NCBI GenBank assembly: GCA_910578715.1
Contig: CAJTRL010000003.1
Coordinates: forward strand, 1 to 64,000
Origin: an uncultured Lachnospiraceae bacterium
Lineage (GTDB): Bacteria > Bacillota > Clostridia > Lachnospirales > Lachnospiraceae
DNA: 64,000 nt
Direction of reading: 5' to 3'
Shown here: in pieces, positions 50,762-60,774 of the stretch
How positions within the stretch are numbered: position 1 is the first letter of the stretch
Layout: the number at the start of each line of letters is the position of its first letter
Position numbers and translations under genes: made by a program
Notes under the pieces: model-generated
The model's database searches: none
Told to the model about the DNA's origin: nothing
What the model saw: the letters and a program-made list of their open reading frames with translations, nothing else

Positions 50762-51706
50762 ATGAAAAAGAAAGCGGACACGAAGCGGTATAAAGCACCA
50801 TTTTTTAAAACGGTCAAAAAACACTGGATGCTGCTTCTGATGCTGGCGCCGGCGTTGTTCTATGTTATCTTATTTAATTACATACCGATGACGGGCATCG
50901 TACTGGCTTTTAAGAAGTATCAGTATGCGGGAGGCATTTACGGTTCCCCCTGGAATGGACTCAGCAACTTTAAGGCTCTGATGATTTCGGGAAAACTCGG
51001 ACAGGTAACGCGCAATACGCTGCTTTATAACATCGCCTTTATTTTCCTGGGCGTTGTCTGCGAAATGGGGAGCGCAATTCTGTTAAATGAGCTGATAAGC
51101 AAATATTTCAAGAAAATTGCGCAGTCTTTCATGTTCTTACCTTATTTTATCAGCTGGGTTGTAGCGGGCGCGATTATGTACAACATTTTTAATTATGAAA
51201 GGGGTGTATTCAACCATATTCTGACATGGCTCGGCATGAATCCCTTCGACCTGTACAATACGCCGGGCGCATGGCCCCCGGTACTGATTTTCCTGAAGCT
51301 GTGGAAAGGGACGGGATATGGTTCCGTCGTCTATCTGGCGGCGATTACGGGACTGGACCAGGAAATGTTCGAGGCGGCGGCAATTGACGGCGCCAACGCA
51401 TGGCAGAGAATCCGTTATCTGACAATTCCTTCTTTGAAACCGACCATGATGATTATGGTACTGCTCGCAATCGGAAACATCTTCCGCGGCGACTTCGGAT
51501 TATTCTACCAGACCGTAAAGAGCAGCGCGCTCTTACAGCCGATGACGGACATTATCGATACTTATGTATTCCGTCTGCTGATTGATACGGGAGATATCGG
51601 CGTATCTGCCGCAGCGGGTCTTTATCAGTCCATCCTGTGTCTGGTAACGATTACCCTCTGTAACAAGCTGGTGAAAAAAGTTAATCCGGATTACGCATTA
51701 TATTAA
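50762..51706 (+). CDS. Sugar ABC transporter permease, LplB type
   Basis: 314 residues, six hydrophobic segments, starting with a basic cytoplasmic tail then LLLMLAPALFYVILFNYIPM. Coupling loop EAAAIDGANAWQRIRYLTIPSLKPT. LplB/YtcP-type permeases import complex oligosaccharides and use a shared ATPase encoded elsewhere; none is present here. First gene of the locus. Confidence 0.93.
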   Translation: MKKKADTKRYKAPFFKTVKKHWMLLLMLAPALFYVILFNYIPMTGIVLAFKKYQYAGGIYGSPWNGLSNFKALMISGKLGQVTRNTLLYNIAFIFLGVVCEMGSAILLNELISKYFKKIAQSFMFLPYFISWVVAGAIMYNIFNYERGVFNHILTWLGMNPFDLYNTPGAWPPVLIFLKLWKGTGYGSVVYLAAITGLDQEMFEAAAIDGANAWQRIRYLTIPSLKPTMMIMVLLAIGNIFRGDFGLFYQTVKSSALLQPMTDIIDTYVFRLLIDTGDIGVSAAAGLYQSILCLVTITLCNKLVKKVNPDYALY

Positions 51707-51720
51707 GGGAGGTGGCTATC

Positions 51721-52629
51721 GTGTCAAAAGTGATGATAAAACAGAAACGCCATATGAGCAAAGACGTGCTTTCTGTTAATATTGTAGGATATGTCGTTAT
51801 CGGTATTTTTGCATTGCTCTGTCTCCTTCCGTTTTATTTGATTATCGTGGCTTCTTTTACGGATGAGGCATCTCTGATTCGGAACGGATACCCGCTTGTA
51901 CCGACGGATGTCAGCATACAGAGTTATCTTTTATGTCTGAAAAATCCGGTAGCGATTCTGAAAGCCTATGGAACCACAATCGGCATTACGGTTGTGGGAA
52001 CCTTCCTGTCGGTGCTGCTTTCTACGATGACAGGTTATGTGTTGTCCCGTCAGGATTTTCCGTGGAGAAATAAGTTTTCGTTTTTCTTCTTCTTCACGAC
52101 GCTGTTCAGCGGCGGACTGGTTCCGTGGTATATGATGTGCGTGCGGTATCTGAACTTTAAGAACTCATATATAGCGATTATTCTTCCGTTGATGTTTTCG
52201 GTATGGAATATGATTATTGCCAAATCTTTTATGATGGGCATTCCGAGTGCGCTGACGGAATCCGCGAAAATTGACGGCGCGAACGATTTTGTCATCTATG
52301 TGAAGCTGATTCTGCCGTTGAGCAAGCCCCTGATTGCGACGCTGAGCCTGTTCTCCGCACTGGCTTACTGGAATGACTGGTATAACTGTATGCTGTTTAT
52401 CACCGATGAAAACAAGTTTATGCTGCAATATTATCTGCAGAGAATCCTGGGCAGCGCGGAAGCGATGAGAATCGTTGCGGAGAAATCCGGCATGGCGCTT
52501 CCGACAATTCCGCTGGAAAGCATGAAGATGGCGATGACCGTCATCGCGACCGGCCCTATTGTTCTGTTATATCCTTTCGTACAGCGTTACTTTGTGAAGG
52601 GTCTTACGATTGGAGCAGTTAAAGGTTAG
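51721..52629 (+). CDS. Sugar ABC transporter permease, YtcP/LplC type
   Basis: 302 residues from GTG 51721 (GGGAGG eight bases upstream; an in-frame GTG at 51712 lies in the SD). Six hydrophobic segments, coupling loop ESAKIDGANDFVIYVKLILPLSKP, C-terminus RYFVKGLTIGAVKG, the hallmark of this subfamily. Partner of the preceding permease. Confidence 0.93.
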   Translation: MSKVMIKQKRHMSKDVLSVNIVGYVVIGIFALLCLLPFYLIIVASFTDEASLIRNGYPLVPTDVSIQSYLLCLKNPVAILKAYGTTIGITVVGTFLSVLLSTMTGYVLSRQDFPWRNKFSFFFFFTTLFSGGLVPWYMMCVRYLNFKNSYIAIILPLMFSVWNMIIAKSFMMGIPSALTESAKIDGANDFVIYVKLILPLSKPLIATLSLFSALAYWNDWYNCMLFITDENKFMLQYYLQRILGSAEAMRIVAEKSGMALPTIPLESMKMAMTVIATGPIVLLYPFVQRYFVKGLTIGAVKG

Positions 52630-52630
52630 G

Positions 52631-52683
52631 CTGAAAATCAAAGATTTTCAGCTGAAAGTTTCCGGCTTGCGCCGAAAACTTCC
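52631..52683 (+). repeat. Two adjacent hairpins before the binding-protein gene
   Basis: CTGAAAATC-AAA-GATTTTCAG, then AAGTTTCCGGC...GCCGAAAACTT. The second has the same frame (GCTGAAAGTT...AACTTCC) as the hairpin in the glgP leader. May stabilise mRNA ends. Confidence 0.55.
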
Positions 52684-52732
52684 GGGTCAACGAGGTAAAC
52701 AATTAAAATTTACATAAAAAAGGAGAGAAACT

Positions 52733-54418
52733 ATGAAAAAGAAAAAAATCTTGTCAGTTACTTTAGCAACCTGTCTCGTAGTGTCTATGCTGGCTGGCTG
52801 CGGCGGCGGTTCGGGAAGCGATTCCGGTACGTCGGGCAGTGCTTCTAACAGCACATCGAACACTACTTCCGACAGCAGCGCATCGGGCAGTACCGACACA
52901 ACGGCTGCTTCGGGCGATACTGCATCGTCGGTATCTTTGGACAGCCTTCCGGCAATTGGAGAAGGAACGATTGTCGCATCTCCTGACTTCTATGCGTCAA
53001 CGGATTTGAGCGACCCTTACACCGTCAATATGTATCTGATTGGCGATACGCCGAATGACTGGGATAAAGTGCTCGGGATGGTAAACGACTATCTGAAACC
53101 GTATAACACAGACCTTGCGGTTACTTTCATGAGCTGGAGCGATTATCAGACGATGTATTCCCTCGTGCTGGCCGGCGGCGAACAGGTAGACCTGATTTTC
53201 ACGGCGCCCTGGTGCTATATGTATACGGAAGCAGCAAAAGGTTCCTTCTATGAACTTTCGGATGACTTTATCGCAACCTATATGCCGCTTGCAAACAAAT
53301 ACCAGGATAAAGACAGCTGGAGTGAGACAACCCTTTCCGGCAAAACGATTGCGGTACCTTCTAACGTAGCGGCGGCTATGGGCAAAATCGTAGCAATTCG
53401 CCAGGACCTTGCTGAAAAACATGGCATTACCGAGTTAAAGACATGGGATGACTATATGAATTTCATGGTAACGATGGGTGAAAAGGAAACGCCGGAAAGC
53501 GGTATTTACGGACTGGCATCTTCCGTAGATAACAATGAGCTCTGGGATGTATATCGTCAGCAGTTCGATACGTTCCTCGCGCTGGACAGCGATTATTTCG
53601 ACATGATTTACTCCTGGGACGGCGACCTCCCGACAGTGGACGAAATTACAACGTCTTATGAAACAGACTGGTTCCGCGCTTATGCGAAAGATATGAAGAC
53701 ATTGGCGGACGCCGGCTGCTGGAGCCGCAGCGCGCTGACCAATACTGTAACGGATGACGATGCATTCGGCGCATTACAGGGAGCTTCCATCGCATGGAAC
53801 GGTTCCGTTATCACTTATGTAAAACAGGCGGAGCAGAGCGAAGGCGTAAACTGTGCACTTTATGATTTGACAACCGACCACTTTGTAGGATGCGAAGCGT
53901 TCTCCAATAACGATATGGCAATCGCGGCCGGCTCCAAAAATCCGGAGCGTGCGGCGATGGTGCTCGACCTGATTAAATTCGATACTTATCTGAACAGACT
54001 GTTGATTCTCGGCGTGGAAGGCGAGCATTACACCATCGACGAAGAAGGATATTATACGGAACTGGATAAATCTTCCGACTATGCGGCATATGCGATTTCC
54101 GCATCCTGGGCAATCAAAAACAGCGATTTACACGAAGCGGGAGCAGACCCTCGTATGCAGGCAATCTCCGACGGATGGGGAGAAAGAGTAGAGAACAATC
54201 CGACCATCACCTTCGTATTCGATACGACACCGGTTGACTCTTATCTGGCGGCGGTAAAAGTAGTACTGGATGATTATGTTCCGATGCTGGAACTGGGCCT
54301 TGTGGATGACGTTGACAAGACATTGGATGAAATGATTCAGAAGATGTATGATTCCGGTTTACAGACTGTTAAAGATGAATTTAACAAACAGTATGAAGCA
54401 TGGTATGCGACCCGGTAG
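52733..54418 (+). CDS. Extracellular sugar-binding lipoprotein
   Basis: 561 residues. Signal peptide with lipobox LAGC, then a Ser/Gly/Thr/Asp linker of about 45 residues, then a family-1-type solute-binding fold (LDLIFTAPWCYMYTEAAK-like segment, GIYGLASSVDNNELW, and FSNNDMAIAAGSKNPERAAMVLDLIKFD). Of the LplA type that goes with LplB/YtcP permeases. Probably binds galacto- or arabinogalacto-oligosaccharides, judged from the neighbouring GH2 and GH53. Confidence 0.92.
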   Translation: MKKKKILSVTLATCLVVSMLAGCGGGSGSDSGTSGSASNSTSNTTSDSSASGSTDTTAASGDTASSVSLDSLPAIGEGTIVASPDFYASTDLSDPYTVNMYLIGDTPNDWDKVLGMVNDYLKPYNTDLAVTFMSWSDYQTMYSLVLAGGEQVDLIFTAPWCYMYTEAAKGSFYELSDDFIATYMPLANKYQDKDSWSETTLSGKTIAVPSNVAAAMGKIVAIRQDLAEKHGITELKTWDDYMNFMVTMGEKETPESGIYGLASSVDNNELWDVYRQQFDTFLALDSDYFDMIYSWDGDLPTVDEITTSYETDWFRAYAKDMKTLADAGCWSRSALTNTVTDDDAFGALQGASIAWNGSVITYVKQAEQSEGVNCALYDLTTDHFVGCEAFSNNDMAIAAGSKNPERAAMVLDLIKFDTYLNRLLILGVEGEHYTIDEEGYYTELDKSSDYAAYAISASWAIKNSDLHEAGADPRMQAISDGWGERVENNPTITFVFDTTPVDSYLAAVKVVLDDYVPMLELGLVDDVDKTLDEMIQKMYDSGLQTVKDEFNKQYEAWYATR

Positions 54419-54449
54419 GCAGTCTGCCGACAGGGACGAATGAGGGTCA

Positions 54450-54473
54450 GACGAACATGCAAGCATGCTCGTC
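54450..54473. repeat. Hairpin with CATGCAAGCATG centre, copy 2
   Basis: GACGAACATGC-AA-GCATGCTCGTC, after the binding-protein stop. Same apex as at 39689-39716. Confidence 0.55.
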
Positions 54474-54505
54474 CGGCCTGTGGAGACAATAATATATGAA
54501 ATAGA

Positions 54506-54583
54506 AAAAGGGGACTGCCGCCTGCGGAAAGAAATGGAGCATATCAAAATTCCTGACCAGTGCGGCAGCCTTTTTTATACCCG
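54506..54583 (+). terminator. Possible long-range terminator before the GH2 gene
   Basis: AAGGGGACTGCCGC pairs with GCGGCAGCCTTTTTT over about 45 bases and is followed by the T-run. It would reduce read-through into the GH2 gene. Confidence 0.45.
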
Positions 54584-54666
54584 GAACTTTATGCCGGGGA
54601 ATACAGATGCGGGGTTTTACGCCAGGAAACGCAATGCGTGCGCAGAGAAAGGAGCATAGCAATTAA

Positions 54667-57177
54667 ATGAGAACCTATTTATCAGGCAGAGAACCGCGAT
54701 GCACGGAATGTTTTGATTTCGACTGGTATTTTTATCATGGAGAAAAGGAGCCGGTTCCCGGAGAGCATCAGGTGGAAGCGTTTCAGAAAGTACAGCTTCC
54801 GCATGACTGGAGCCTTTTTTATCCGTTTGACAAGAACGCGCCCTCCTGTGGTTCCGGCGGCTATGTGGAGACGGGCACAGGCTGGTATCGGAAACGGTTC
54901 CGGATTGGGGAAACGATTGCCCCGGACGAACGGGTTTTTCTCCGGTTCGACGGCGTTTATATGCTGGCCGATGTGTGGGTGAACGGCCGGAAGGCCGGAA
55001 AGCATATCTATGGGTATACGCCTTTCGAATGGGATATTACGAAGCTGCTGTGCGGGAAGGATGAGGAAAATGTGATTGACGTGCGGGTGGATAATTCCGC
55101 ACAGCCCGGTTCCAGGTGGTATTCCGGTTCCGGGATTACAAGAGACGTATGGCTTTACCGGGTAAAAGATGCGCACATACTGCCTTACGGCGTATGGCTC
55201 CGTCAACCCGATGTAAAAGCGGAGCGGGCGAAGCTGATGATTGAAACGAGATGTGCTGTGGACGGCATTTCGGACAGGCAGCTTTCGGAAGAGTTTTGGA
55301 TAGAAACGGAGATTTACGCCCCCCAGGGAACTCTCTGCGCGCGGGACAAAGCGAAGGCACCCGGAGGGAAAGCGCAGTCGGAGACAGTGGAAGCCGAGGA
55401 GCGGAAACGTACAGAACGGGAAGATATAGAACGCGGCGCATTTACGATAGCGTTATACCAGGACTTTATCATCGAATCTCCCATGCTCTGGACGCCGGAA
55501 ACGCCCTTTTTATATGAAGTAATTACAAAACTGTACCGGGGAAATATTCTGACGGACGAGGTGCACAGCCGGACAGGGCTGCGCAGCGCGGTTTTTCACC
55601 AGGAAAAGGGATTTTGGCTGAATGGAAAACAGTGCAAGTTAAACGGCGTCTGCCTGCATCACGACGGAGGCTGTGCGGGCGCGGCGGTGCCCGCCGAAGT
55701 CTGGGAGAGACGGCTTGAGAAATTGAAAGCGATGGGAGCCAATGCAATTCGGATGGCGCACAATCCGCCGGACCCGGCACTGCTCGAGCTGTGCGATACC
55801 ATGGGATTTCTCGTGATGGATGAAGCCTTTGATGAGTGGAAAATCCTCAAAGGGAAAGAATTTGGAAGCAATACCCATGAAAGCAGAGGATATTCGGAAT
55901 GGTATGAGAAATGTCATGAAGAAGATTTGCGGGCGATGCTTCTGCGGGACAGAAACCACCCCTGTATCGTAATCTGGAGCATCGGGAACGAAGTGCCCGA
56001 CCAGCAGCACGAACTGGGATATCTGACGGCGAGACATTTGAAGGAAATCTGTAGGGAATATGACCCGGAGCGTTTCGTCACACAGGCAAACGACCAGATA
56101 TGCTCGGAGCCCTGTCCGGCCAAAACGGCATTTTTACAGGAGCTGGATGTGGTCGGCTACAATTACGTCGGAAGATGGAGAAACCGCGCGGAGACTTTTT
56201 ATGACGAGGACAAGCGGGCGCATCCCGACTGGTGCATAATAGGAACGGAAAACGGCGGCACGGGAGGCATCCGGGGAGAATATCCGATGGATATGCCGGA
56301 AAATGGGGGATGGTGGAGACGCCCTTATTACAGCGCTCCGGTGGAAAGCGGAAAACTGCTGCGTTATACGATGTCTCACGATTATGTGGCCGGCGATTTT
56401 ATGTGGACAGGCATTGATTACCTGGGCGAGGCGCACTGGCCGGAACGTTCTTCCAGCGCGGGCGTACTGGACACATGCGGTTTTGAAAAAGACGGCTACT
56501 ATTTTTACCAGAGTATCTGGAAACGTGAAAAACCGATGGCGCATCTGCTGCCCCACTGGAATCTTGATATAGAGGAAGGGACGGTTCTTCCGGTGCTCTG
56601 TTATACGAACTGTGATTGTGTAGAATTGTTCCTGAATGGGAAATCTTATGGTAAAAAGGCTTATGCGTATCCTTTTTATGGAATGACGGAGGAATACGGG
56701 CATTTTGAGAAGCCGCCGGCGGCCATAAATACCGGAGACTTGTTTCTAAGCTGGGACGTGCCGTATGAGCCTGGCTGTATAGAGGCGGTGGGCTTTTGTG
56801 GCGGGGAAGAAGCGGTGCGCGAGGTGATACGGACGGCGGGGGAACCGAAAGAACTCCGCGCCTCCTGTTATCGGGAAAGCCTTGCGGCGGATGGAAAAAG
56901 TGTCGGACAAATTGAAATATCCGTTTTTGACGGGGCGGGAAATTTCTGCCCACAGGCGGACTGCACCGTCTTGCTGGAGGTGGAAGGCCCGGCGGCGCTG
57001 ACTGGCGTGGACAATGGGAATCCCAGAAGCCACGAAAGTATGAAAGGAAACAGAATTTCCGTATTTCATGGAAAGGCGTTCGCGCTGATACGTTCTTCCG
57101 GCAAGGTGGGAGAATGTGTGATTCACATATCGGCGGACGGACTACAATCCGATTGTTTAAAAATCAGCTTCGGCTGA
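54667..57177 (+). CDS. Glycoside hydrolase family 2 (beta-galactosidase-like)
   Basis: 836 residues, no signal peptide, so cytoplasmic. Sugar-binding domain with QLPHDWSLF and GGYVETGTGWYRK, immunoglobulin-like domain, then a TIM barrel: acid/base E442 in IWSIGNEVPD and nucleophile E528 in IIGTENGG; C-terminal domains with DYLGEAHWPERSS. Fits beta-galactosidase in a galactan locus, though GH2 also includes glucuronidases and mannosidases. A charged low-complexity insert lies near 225-255. Confidence 0.9.
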   Translation: MRTYLSGREPRCTECFDFDWYFYHGEKEPVPGEHQVEAFQKVQLPHDWSLFYPFDKNAPSCGSGGYVETGTGWYRKRFRIGETIAPDERVFLRFDGVYMLADVWVNGRKAGKHIYGYTPFEWDITKLLCGKDEENVIDVRVDNSAQPGSRWYSGSGITRDVWLYRVKDAHILPYGVWLRQPDVKAERAKLMIETRCAVDGISDRQLSEEFWIETEIYAPQGTLCARDKAKAPGGKAQSETVEAEERKRTEREDIERGAFTIALYQDFIIESPMLWTPETPFLYEVITKLYRGNILTDEVHSRTGLRSAVFHQEKGFWLNGKQCKLNGVCLHHDGGCAGAAVPAEVWERRLEKLKAMGANAIRMAHNPPDPALLELCDTMGFLVMDEAFDEWKILKGKEFGSNTHESRGYSEWYEKCHEEDLRAMLLRDRNHPCIVIWSIGNEVPDQQHELGYLTARHLKEICREYDPERFVTQANDQICSEPCPAKTAFLQELDVVGYNYVGRWRNRAETFYDEDKRAHPDWCIIGTENGGTGGIRGEYPMDMPENGGWWRRPYYSAPVESGKLLRYTMSHDYVAGDFMWTGIDYLGEAHWPERSSSAGVLDTCGFEKDGYYFYQSIWKREKPMAHLLPHWNLDIEEGTVLPVLCYTNCDCVELFLNGKSYGKKAYAYPFYGMTEEYGHFEKPPAAINTGDLFLSWDVPYEPGCIEAVGFCGGEEAVREVIRTAGEPKELRASCYRESLAADGKSVGQIEISVFDGAGNFCPQADCTVLLEVEGPAALTGVDNGNPRSHESMKGNRISVFHGKAFALIRSSGKVGECVIHISADGLQSDCLKISFG

Positions 57178-57198
57178 TAATCAGGGGGGGTGAAAGGG

Positions 57199-58167
57199 AT
57201 GACGCAGAAAGAGATAGCGGAAGCGCTCGGACTTTCCAAAACGACAGTATCGAGGGCGCTTTCAGGGAAAGGCAGAATCGGAGAAGAAACCAGAAATAAA
57301 ATCCTGAAATATATGAAAGACTATCAGGCCAGAGAAGACGGATATCAGCCCACCAGACTGCTTGGCGTTGCGCTCCCGGCGGACAGCAATATCAATACCA
57401 ATCATTTTTTCACAGAGTGTCTCTACGGCGTCTGTGAAGCGGCGGCCTATATGAATTATAACGTGCTTGTCATGAAAGTGACAGAAGGCGATATTTCGGA
57501 AGTCATCGACGTGGTAGAGGGCCGCAAAATCGATGCGGTCATTCTGACGAGAACGATGGAGAACGACAGGGCGATGCAGTATCTGGAAAAGGCCGGTTTT
57601 CCGGTGGGACTTGCGGGGCAGTGCGCTAACGAAGATGTGATTACGGTCGATATCGATAACCAGGGAGCGACGGAGGAACTGGTTACGATGATGATTGCCA
57701 AAGGCTTCCGGCGCTTTGCCCTGATTCTGGAAGAAATCAATTATGTGGTGAACCGCAACCGCTATAATGGCTTTATGAATGCCCTTATGAAAAGCGGCAT
57801 CTCGGAGAAAAAACAGTATATTTATACGGGGAAAGTTTATGATAATGTGCTGGAACTGGTGATGTCCGATATTCTTTCCAATAAAACGGACTGCATCGTC
57901 TGCGGCGATGACGAGCTGTGCGTCAGGGCCATGTCCTGGTTACAGGGGGAAGGCTACCGGATTCCGCGGGATATTGCGATTGTCTCCTTATATAACGGCG
58001 CGGCGCTTAACCTGATGCGTCCGTCGGTCACAGCAATCGACACATCAGCCAAAAACGTCGGTTCGGAGCTTGGGAAACAGATGTGCCATTTTTTACAGGG
58101 CGAGCGGTATCAGAAAAAGACGATGCTAAATTATGAAATCCTGATTCGCAAATCGACCGACAAATAG
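57199..58167 (+). CDS. LacI-family transcriptional regulator
   Basis: 322 residues. Helix-turn-helix at 1-20 (MTQKEIAEALGLSKTTVSRA), hinge, then a periplasmic-binding-like sensor domain with DIDNQGATEELVTMMIAKG, CGDDELCVRAMSWLQGEGY and VTAIDTSAKNVGSEL. Likely regulates the surrounding transport and hydrolase genes through the TGCGCAAC palindromes, an inference. Start at ATG 57199; GTG 57190 is possible. Confidence 0.9.
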   Translation: MTQKEIAEALGLSKTTVSRALSGKGRIGEETRNKILKYMKDYQAREDGYQPTRLLGVALPADSNINTNHFFTECLYGVCEAAAYMNYNVLVMKVTEGDISEVIDVVEGRKIDAVILTRTMENDRAMQYLEKAGFPVGLAGQCANEDVITVDIDNQGATEELVTMMIAKGFRRFALILEEINYVVNRNRYNGFMNALMKSGISEKKQYIYTGKVYDNVLELVMSDILSNKTDCIVCGDDELCVRAMSWLQGEGYRIPRDIAIVSLYNGAALNLMRPSVTAIDTSAKNVGSELGKQMCHFLQGERYQKKTMLNYEILIRKSTDK

Positions 58168-58295
58168 GAGACAGGGAGAACGCGAAGATTGTAAAAACGA
58201 AGAAAGAAATGCTGAAGGACATAATACAAAGAATCAAGATAAAATGCCCAAAAGCGTTAAAGCAACAGAGAAAATAAGAAAGGACGGAGAAAAGC

Positions 58296-59324
58296 ATGGG
58301 AACAAACATGGCATATGGCGTTGATTTGGGATGGCTCAGCCAGCTGGAGGCAAAGGGCGTCCGTTGGCTCGATAAGGAGAAAAAGGAAGTCGAACCGCTC
58401 GCGGCGATGAAGGAGATGGGAGCGGACGCGGTGCGGCTGCGCATTTTCGTCAATCCGCCTGAGGATGCGTACTGGCGGAAAAATGAAACGACGGTCTGTA
58501 TGCTCGGCTTCTGCGATGCCAGAAGCGTGCTGGAGATGTCGGAGCGGGTAAAGGCGGCGGGAATGAAGCTGATGCTGGACTTTCATTACAGCGACCATTT
58601 TGCGGACCCGGAGTATCAGGATATCCCGGAGGAATGGAAGAACGATGACGCCGGTCAGCTTACAAAGCGGGTTTACCAGCATACGAAAGAAGTTTTGACG
58701 TTATTTGTGGAAAAAGGGATTCTGCCGGACTGGGTTCAGGTCGGAAATGAAATCAATCCGGGCCTGTTACTTCCGGTAGGCAGCAGAACGGAGCACCCGG
58801 AACAGATGACGGCATTTTTGAATGCAGGGTATGACGCGGTCAAGGAATGCTGCCCGGAATGTCAGGTAATTACGCATCTTTCCTGTGGAACTTACCCGGA
58901 ATTTTGCGACCCTTTCTGGGAAGTGTTCTTTGAACACGGCGGGAAAACGGATATTCTCGGACTGTCCCATTACCCGTACTGGTATGCCATGATTACGGAG
59001 CATACGGGAAAGAAGTCGGCGGAGCATCTTTATAATCCGCTGACCTATTATGCGGAACGTTATCGGAAACCGGTTATGATTGTGGAAGTGGGCGGCCCGG
59101 AGACGGAAGAGAAAGAGACGTATCAGCTTCTGATGGATACGATGGAGGCGGTAAAACAGGTCCCGGACGGACAGGGCCTGGGAGTCTTTTACTGGGAGCC
59201 GGAAGTGGGCGCGGCGCTTCTTCCCGATAAATACCCGCTTGGCGCGGCGGTTGCGCTGGATGAGCATACGATTCAGTTCACGGGAGCGTTATCGGCTTAC
59301 CGGGCGTTCCGGGAGCAGAACTGA
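58296..59324 (+). CDS. Arabinogalactan endo-beta-1,4-galactanase (GH53)
   Basis: 342 residues, GH53. LMLDFHYSDHFADP, acid/base E152 in VGNEINPG, nucleophile E264 in MIVEVGGP, and YWEPEVG. Splits beta-1,4-galactan chains of pectin. There is no signal peptide, unlike most secreted GH53 enzymes, so it should work on imported galacto-oligosaccharides together with the GH2. SD GGAGAAAAGC. Confidence 0.93.
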   Translation: MGTNMAYGVDLGWLSQLEAKGVRWLDKEKKEVEPLAAMKEMGADAVRLRIFVNPPEDAYWRKNETTVCMLGFCDARSVLEMSERVKAAGMKLMLDFHYSDHFADPEYQDIPEEWKNDDAGQLTKRVYQHTKEVLTLFVEKGILPDWVQVGNEINPGLLLPVGSRTEHPEQMTAFLNAGYDAVKECCPECQVITHLSCGTYPEFCDPFWEVFFEHGGKTDILGLSHYPYWYAMITEHTGKKSAEHLYNPLTYYAERYRKPVMIVEVGGPETEEKETYQLLMDTMEAVKQVPDGQGLGVFYWEPEVGAALLPDKYPLGAAVALDEHTIQFTGALSAYRAFREQN

Positions 59325-59380
59325 CGTTCAGGAGCAAATCAGGAGCGGAACTGAGAAAAATAGCTTGTCAGCTTAGTAGA

Positions 59381-59430
59381 AAACAAGTACAATGAGCATA
59401 TCTGCGGGATATCGTACATTGTACTTGTTA
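59381..59430 (+). terminator. Terminator between GH53 gene and hflX
   Basis: AACAAGTACAATG pairs with CATTGTACTTGTT around about 19 bases, followed by ATTGTTTT. Confidence 0.75.
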
Positions 59431-59463
59431 TTGTTTTGGCGGGAAAAGGAGGCGGAAGAACGG

Positions 59464-60774
59464 ATGGAAAGAGCACTGTTAGTTGGAATCAATCTGAATA
59501 ACGGCGACGACTACGAACTTTCTCTGGAAGAGCTGGGAAGCCTGGCAAATGCCTGTGATATGGAAGTCGTGGGCGTTGTGGAGCAGAATCTTGCGGAAAT
59601 TCATAAAGCCTTTTATATCGGAACCGGAAAAGTGGAAGAAGTCCGGGAAGAAGCGGAAGCGCAGAACGTGGATGTGGTCGTGTTCGACAATTCCCTTTCC
59701 CCGATGCAGATACGAAATTTACAGGAAAGAATCGGGAAACCGATTCTCGACAGGAGCACGCTGATTCTGGATATCTTTGCCGGGAGAGCGCGTTCCGGCG
59801 AAGCAAAATTACAGGTGGAAGCGGCAAGACTGCAATATATGCTTCCCCGTCTCGTCGGCCTTCATGCGGCACTCAGCCGTCAGGGCGGCGGCAGCGGTTC
59901 CATGAGCAACAAAGGGGCCGGGGAGAAGAAGCTGGAGCTTGACAGACGTGTTCTGGAACACCGGCTTGCGGAATGCCGGAAGGAATTAAAAGAACTCGGC
60001 GCACAGCGCCTGACGCAGCGGAAACAGCGGGCGGCCTCCGGGATGACGCGGGCGGCGCTCGTCGGGTATACGAATGCGGGGAAATCCACGCTTATGAATG
60101 CGATGCTGGATTTATACGGCGTGGAGGAAATCGATGTGGAAGAGAAGAAAGTTATGGAGAAGGATATGCTTTTTGCCACGCTCGACACGACGGTGCGCAA
60201 AATTGCGCCGGAAGGTCATCACGCCTTTCTGCTTTCCGATACGGTAGGCTTTATCCATAAACTGCCCCATCATCTGGTGGAGGCTTTTCATTCCACGCTG
60301 GAAGAAGCGAAAGAGGCGGATATTCTTTTACAGGTAATCGATTACAGCGACAGTCATTATAAGGAGCAGATTGCGGTGACGGAGCGCACGCTGAAAGAAC
60401 TCGGCGCAGAGGGCATTCCCATGCTGTACTTGTATAATAAAGCGGATAAGGTTTCCCCGGAGGAAATACCGGGAAGTCCGGGCGCGGAAAACGGCGGCCC
60501 TGGCAAAGCGCTTCCGGTCGTGACTCAGGACAGTATTTATCTGTCTGCCAGAGAAAAAATCGGCATGGAGGAGCTCATCTGCCTGATGGAAAAGAAGCTG
60601 GCCGGAGGATATCGGGAGTGCACACTGTTAATTCCTTACACGGACGGCCGGGCGGTATCTTATCTGAATGAGAATGCGGTGGTTGGCAGCACGGAATATC
60701 GGGAAGACGGTGTTTTGATGAAGGTCAGCTGTAAAATAAAGGACTGCCGTTATTATGAAAAATACCTTGTTTAA
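59464..60774 (+). CDS. hflX: GTPase HflX
   Basis: 436 residues. N-terminal HflX domain with GTGKVEE and the family's FDNSLSPMQIRNL, RSTLILDIFAGRARSGEAKLQVE; coiled-coil linker; G domain with LVGYTNAGKSTLMNAM (G1), SDTVGFIHKLPHHLVEAF (G3) and LYNKAD (G4). Ribosome-splitting and heat-stress factor that acts on the 50S subunit. Start ATG 59464 behind GGAGG; the upstream extension crosses the terminator. Confidence 0.95.
   Translation: MERALLVGINLNNGDDYELSLEELGSLANACDMEVVGVVEQNLAEIHKAFYIGTGKVEEVREEAEAQNVDVVVFDNSLSPMQIRNLQERIGKPILDRSTLILDIFAGRARSGEAKLQVEAARLQYMLPRLVGLHAALSRQGGGSGSMSNKGAGEKKLELDRRVLEHRLAECRKELKELGAQRLTQRKQRAASGMTRAALVGYTNAGKSTLMNAMLDLYGVEEIDVEEKKVMEKDMLFATLDTTVRKIAPEGHHAFLLSDTVGFIHKLPHHLVEAFHSTLEEAKEADILLQVIDYSDSHYKEQIAVTERTLKELGAEGIPMLYLYNKADKVSPEEIPGSPGAENGGPGKALPVVTQDSIYLSAREKIGMEELICLMEKKLAGGYRECTLLIPYTDGRAVSYLNENAVVGSTEYREDGVLMKVSCKIKDCRYYEKYLV

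Noticed and set aside
54465..54659. 64-residue ORF before the GH2 gene
   Set aside because: It runs through a terminator-like hairpin, lacks an SD and shows no protein-like pattern.
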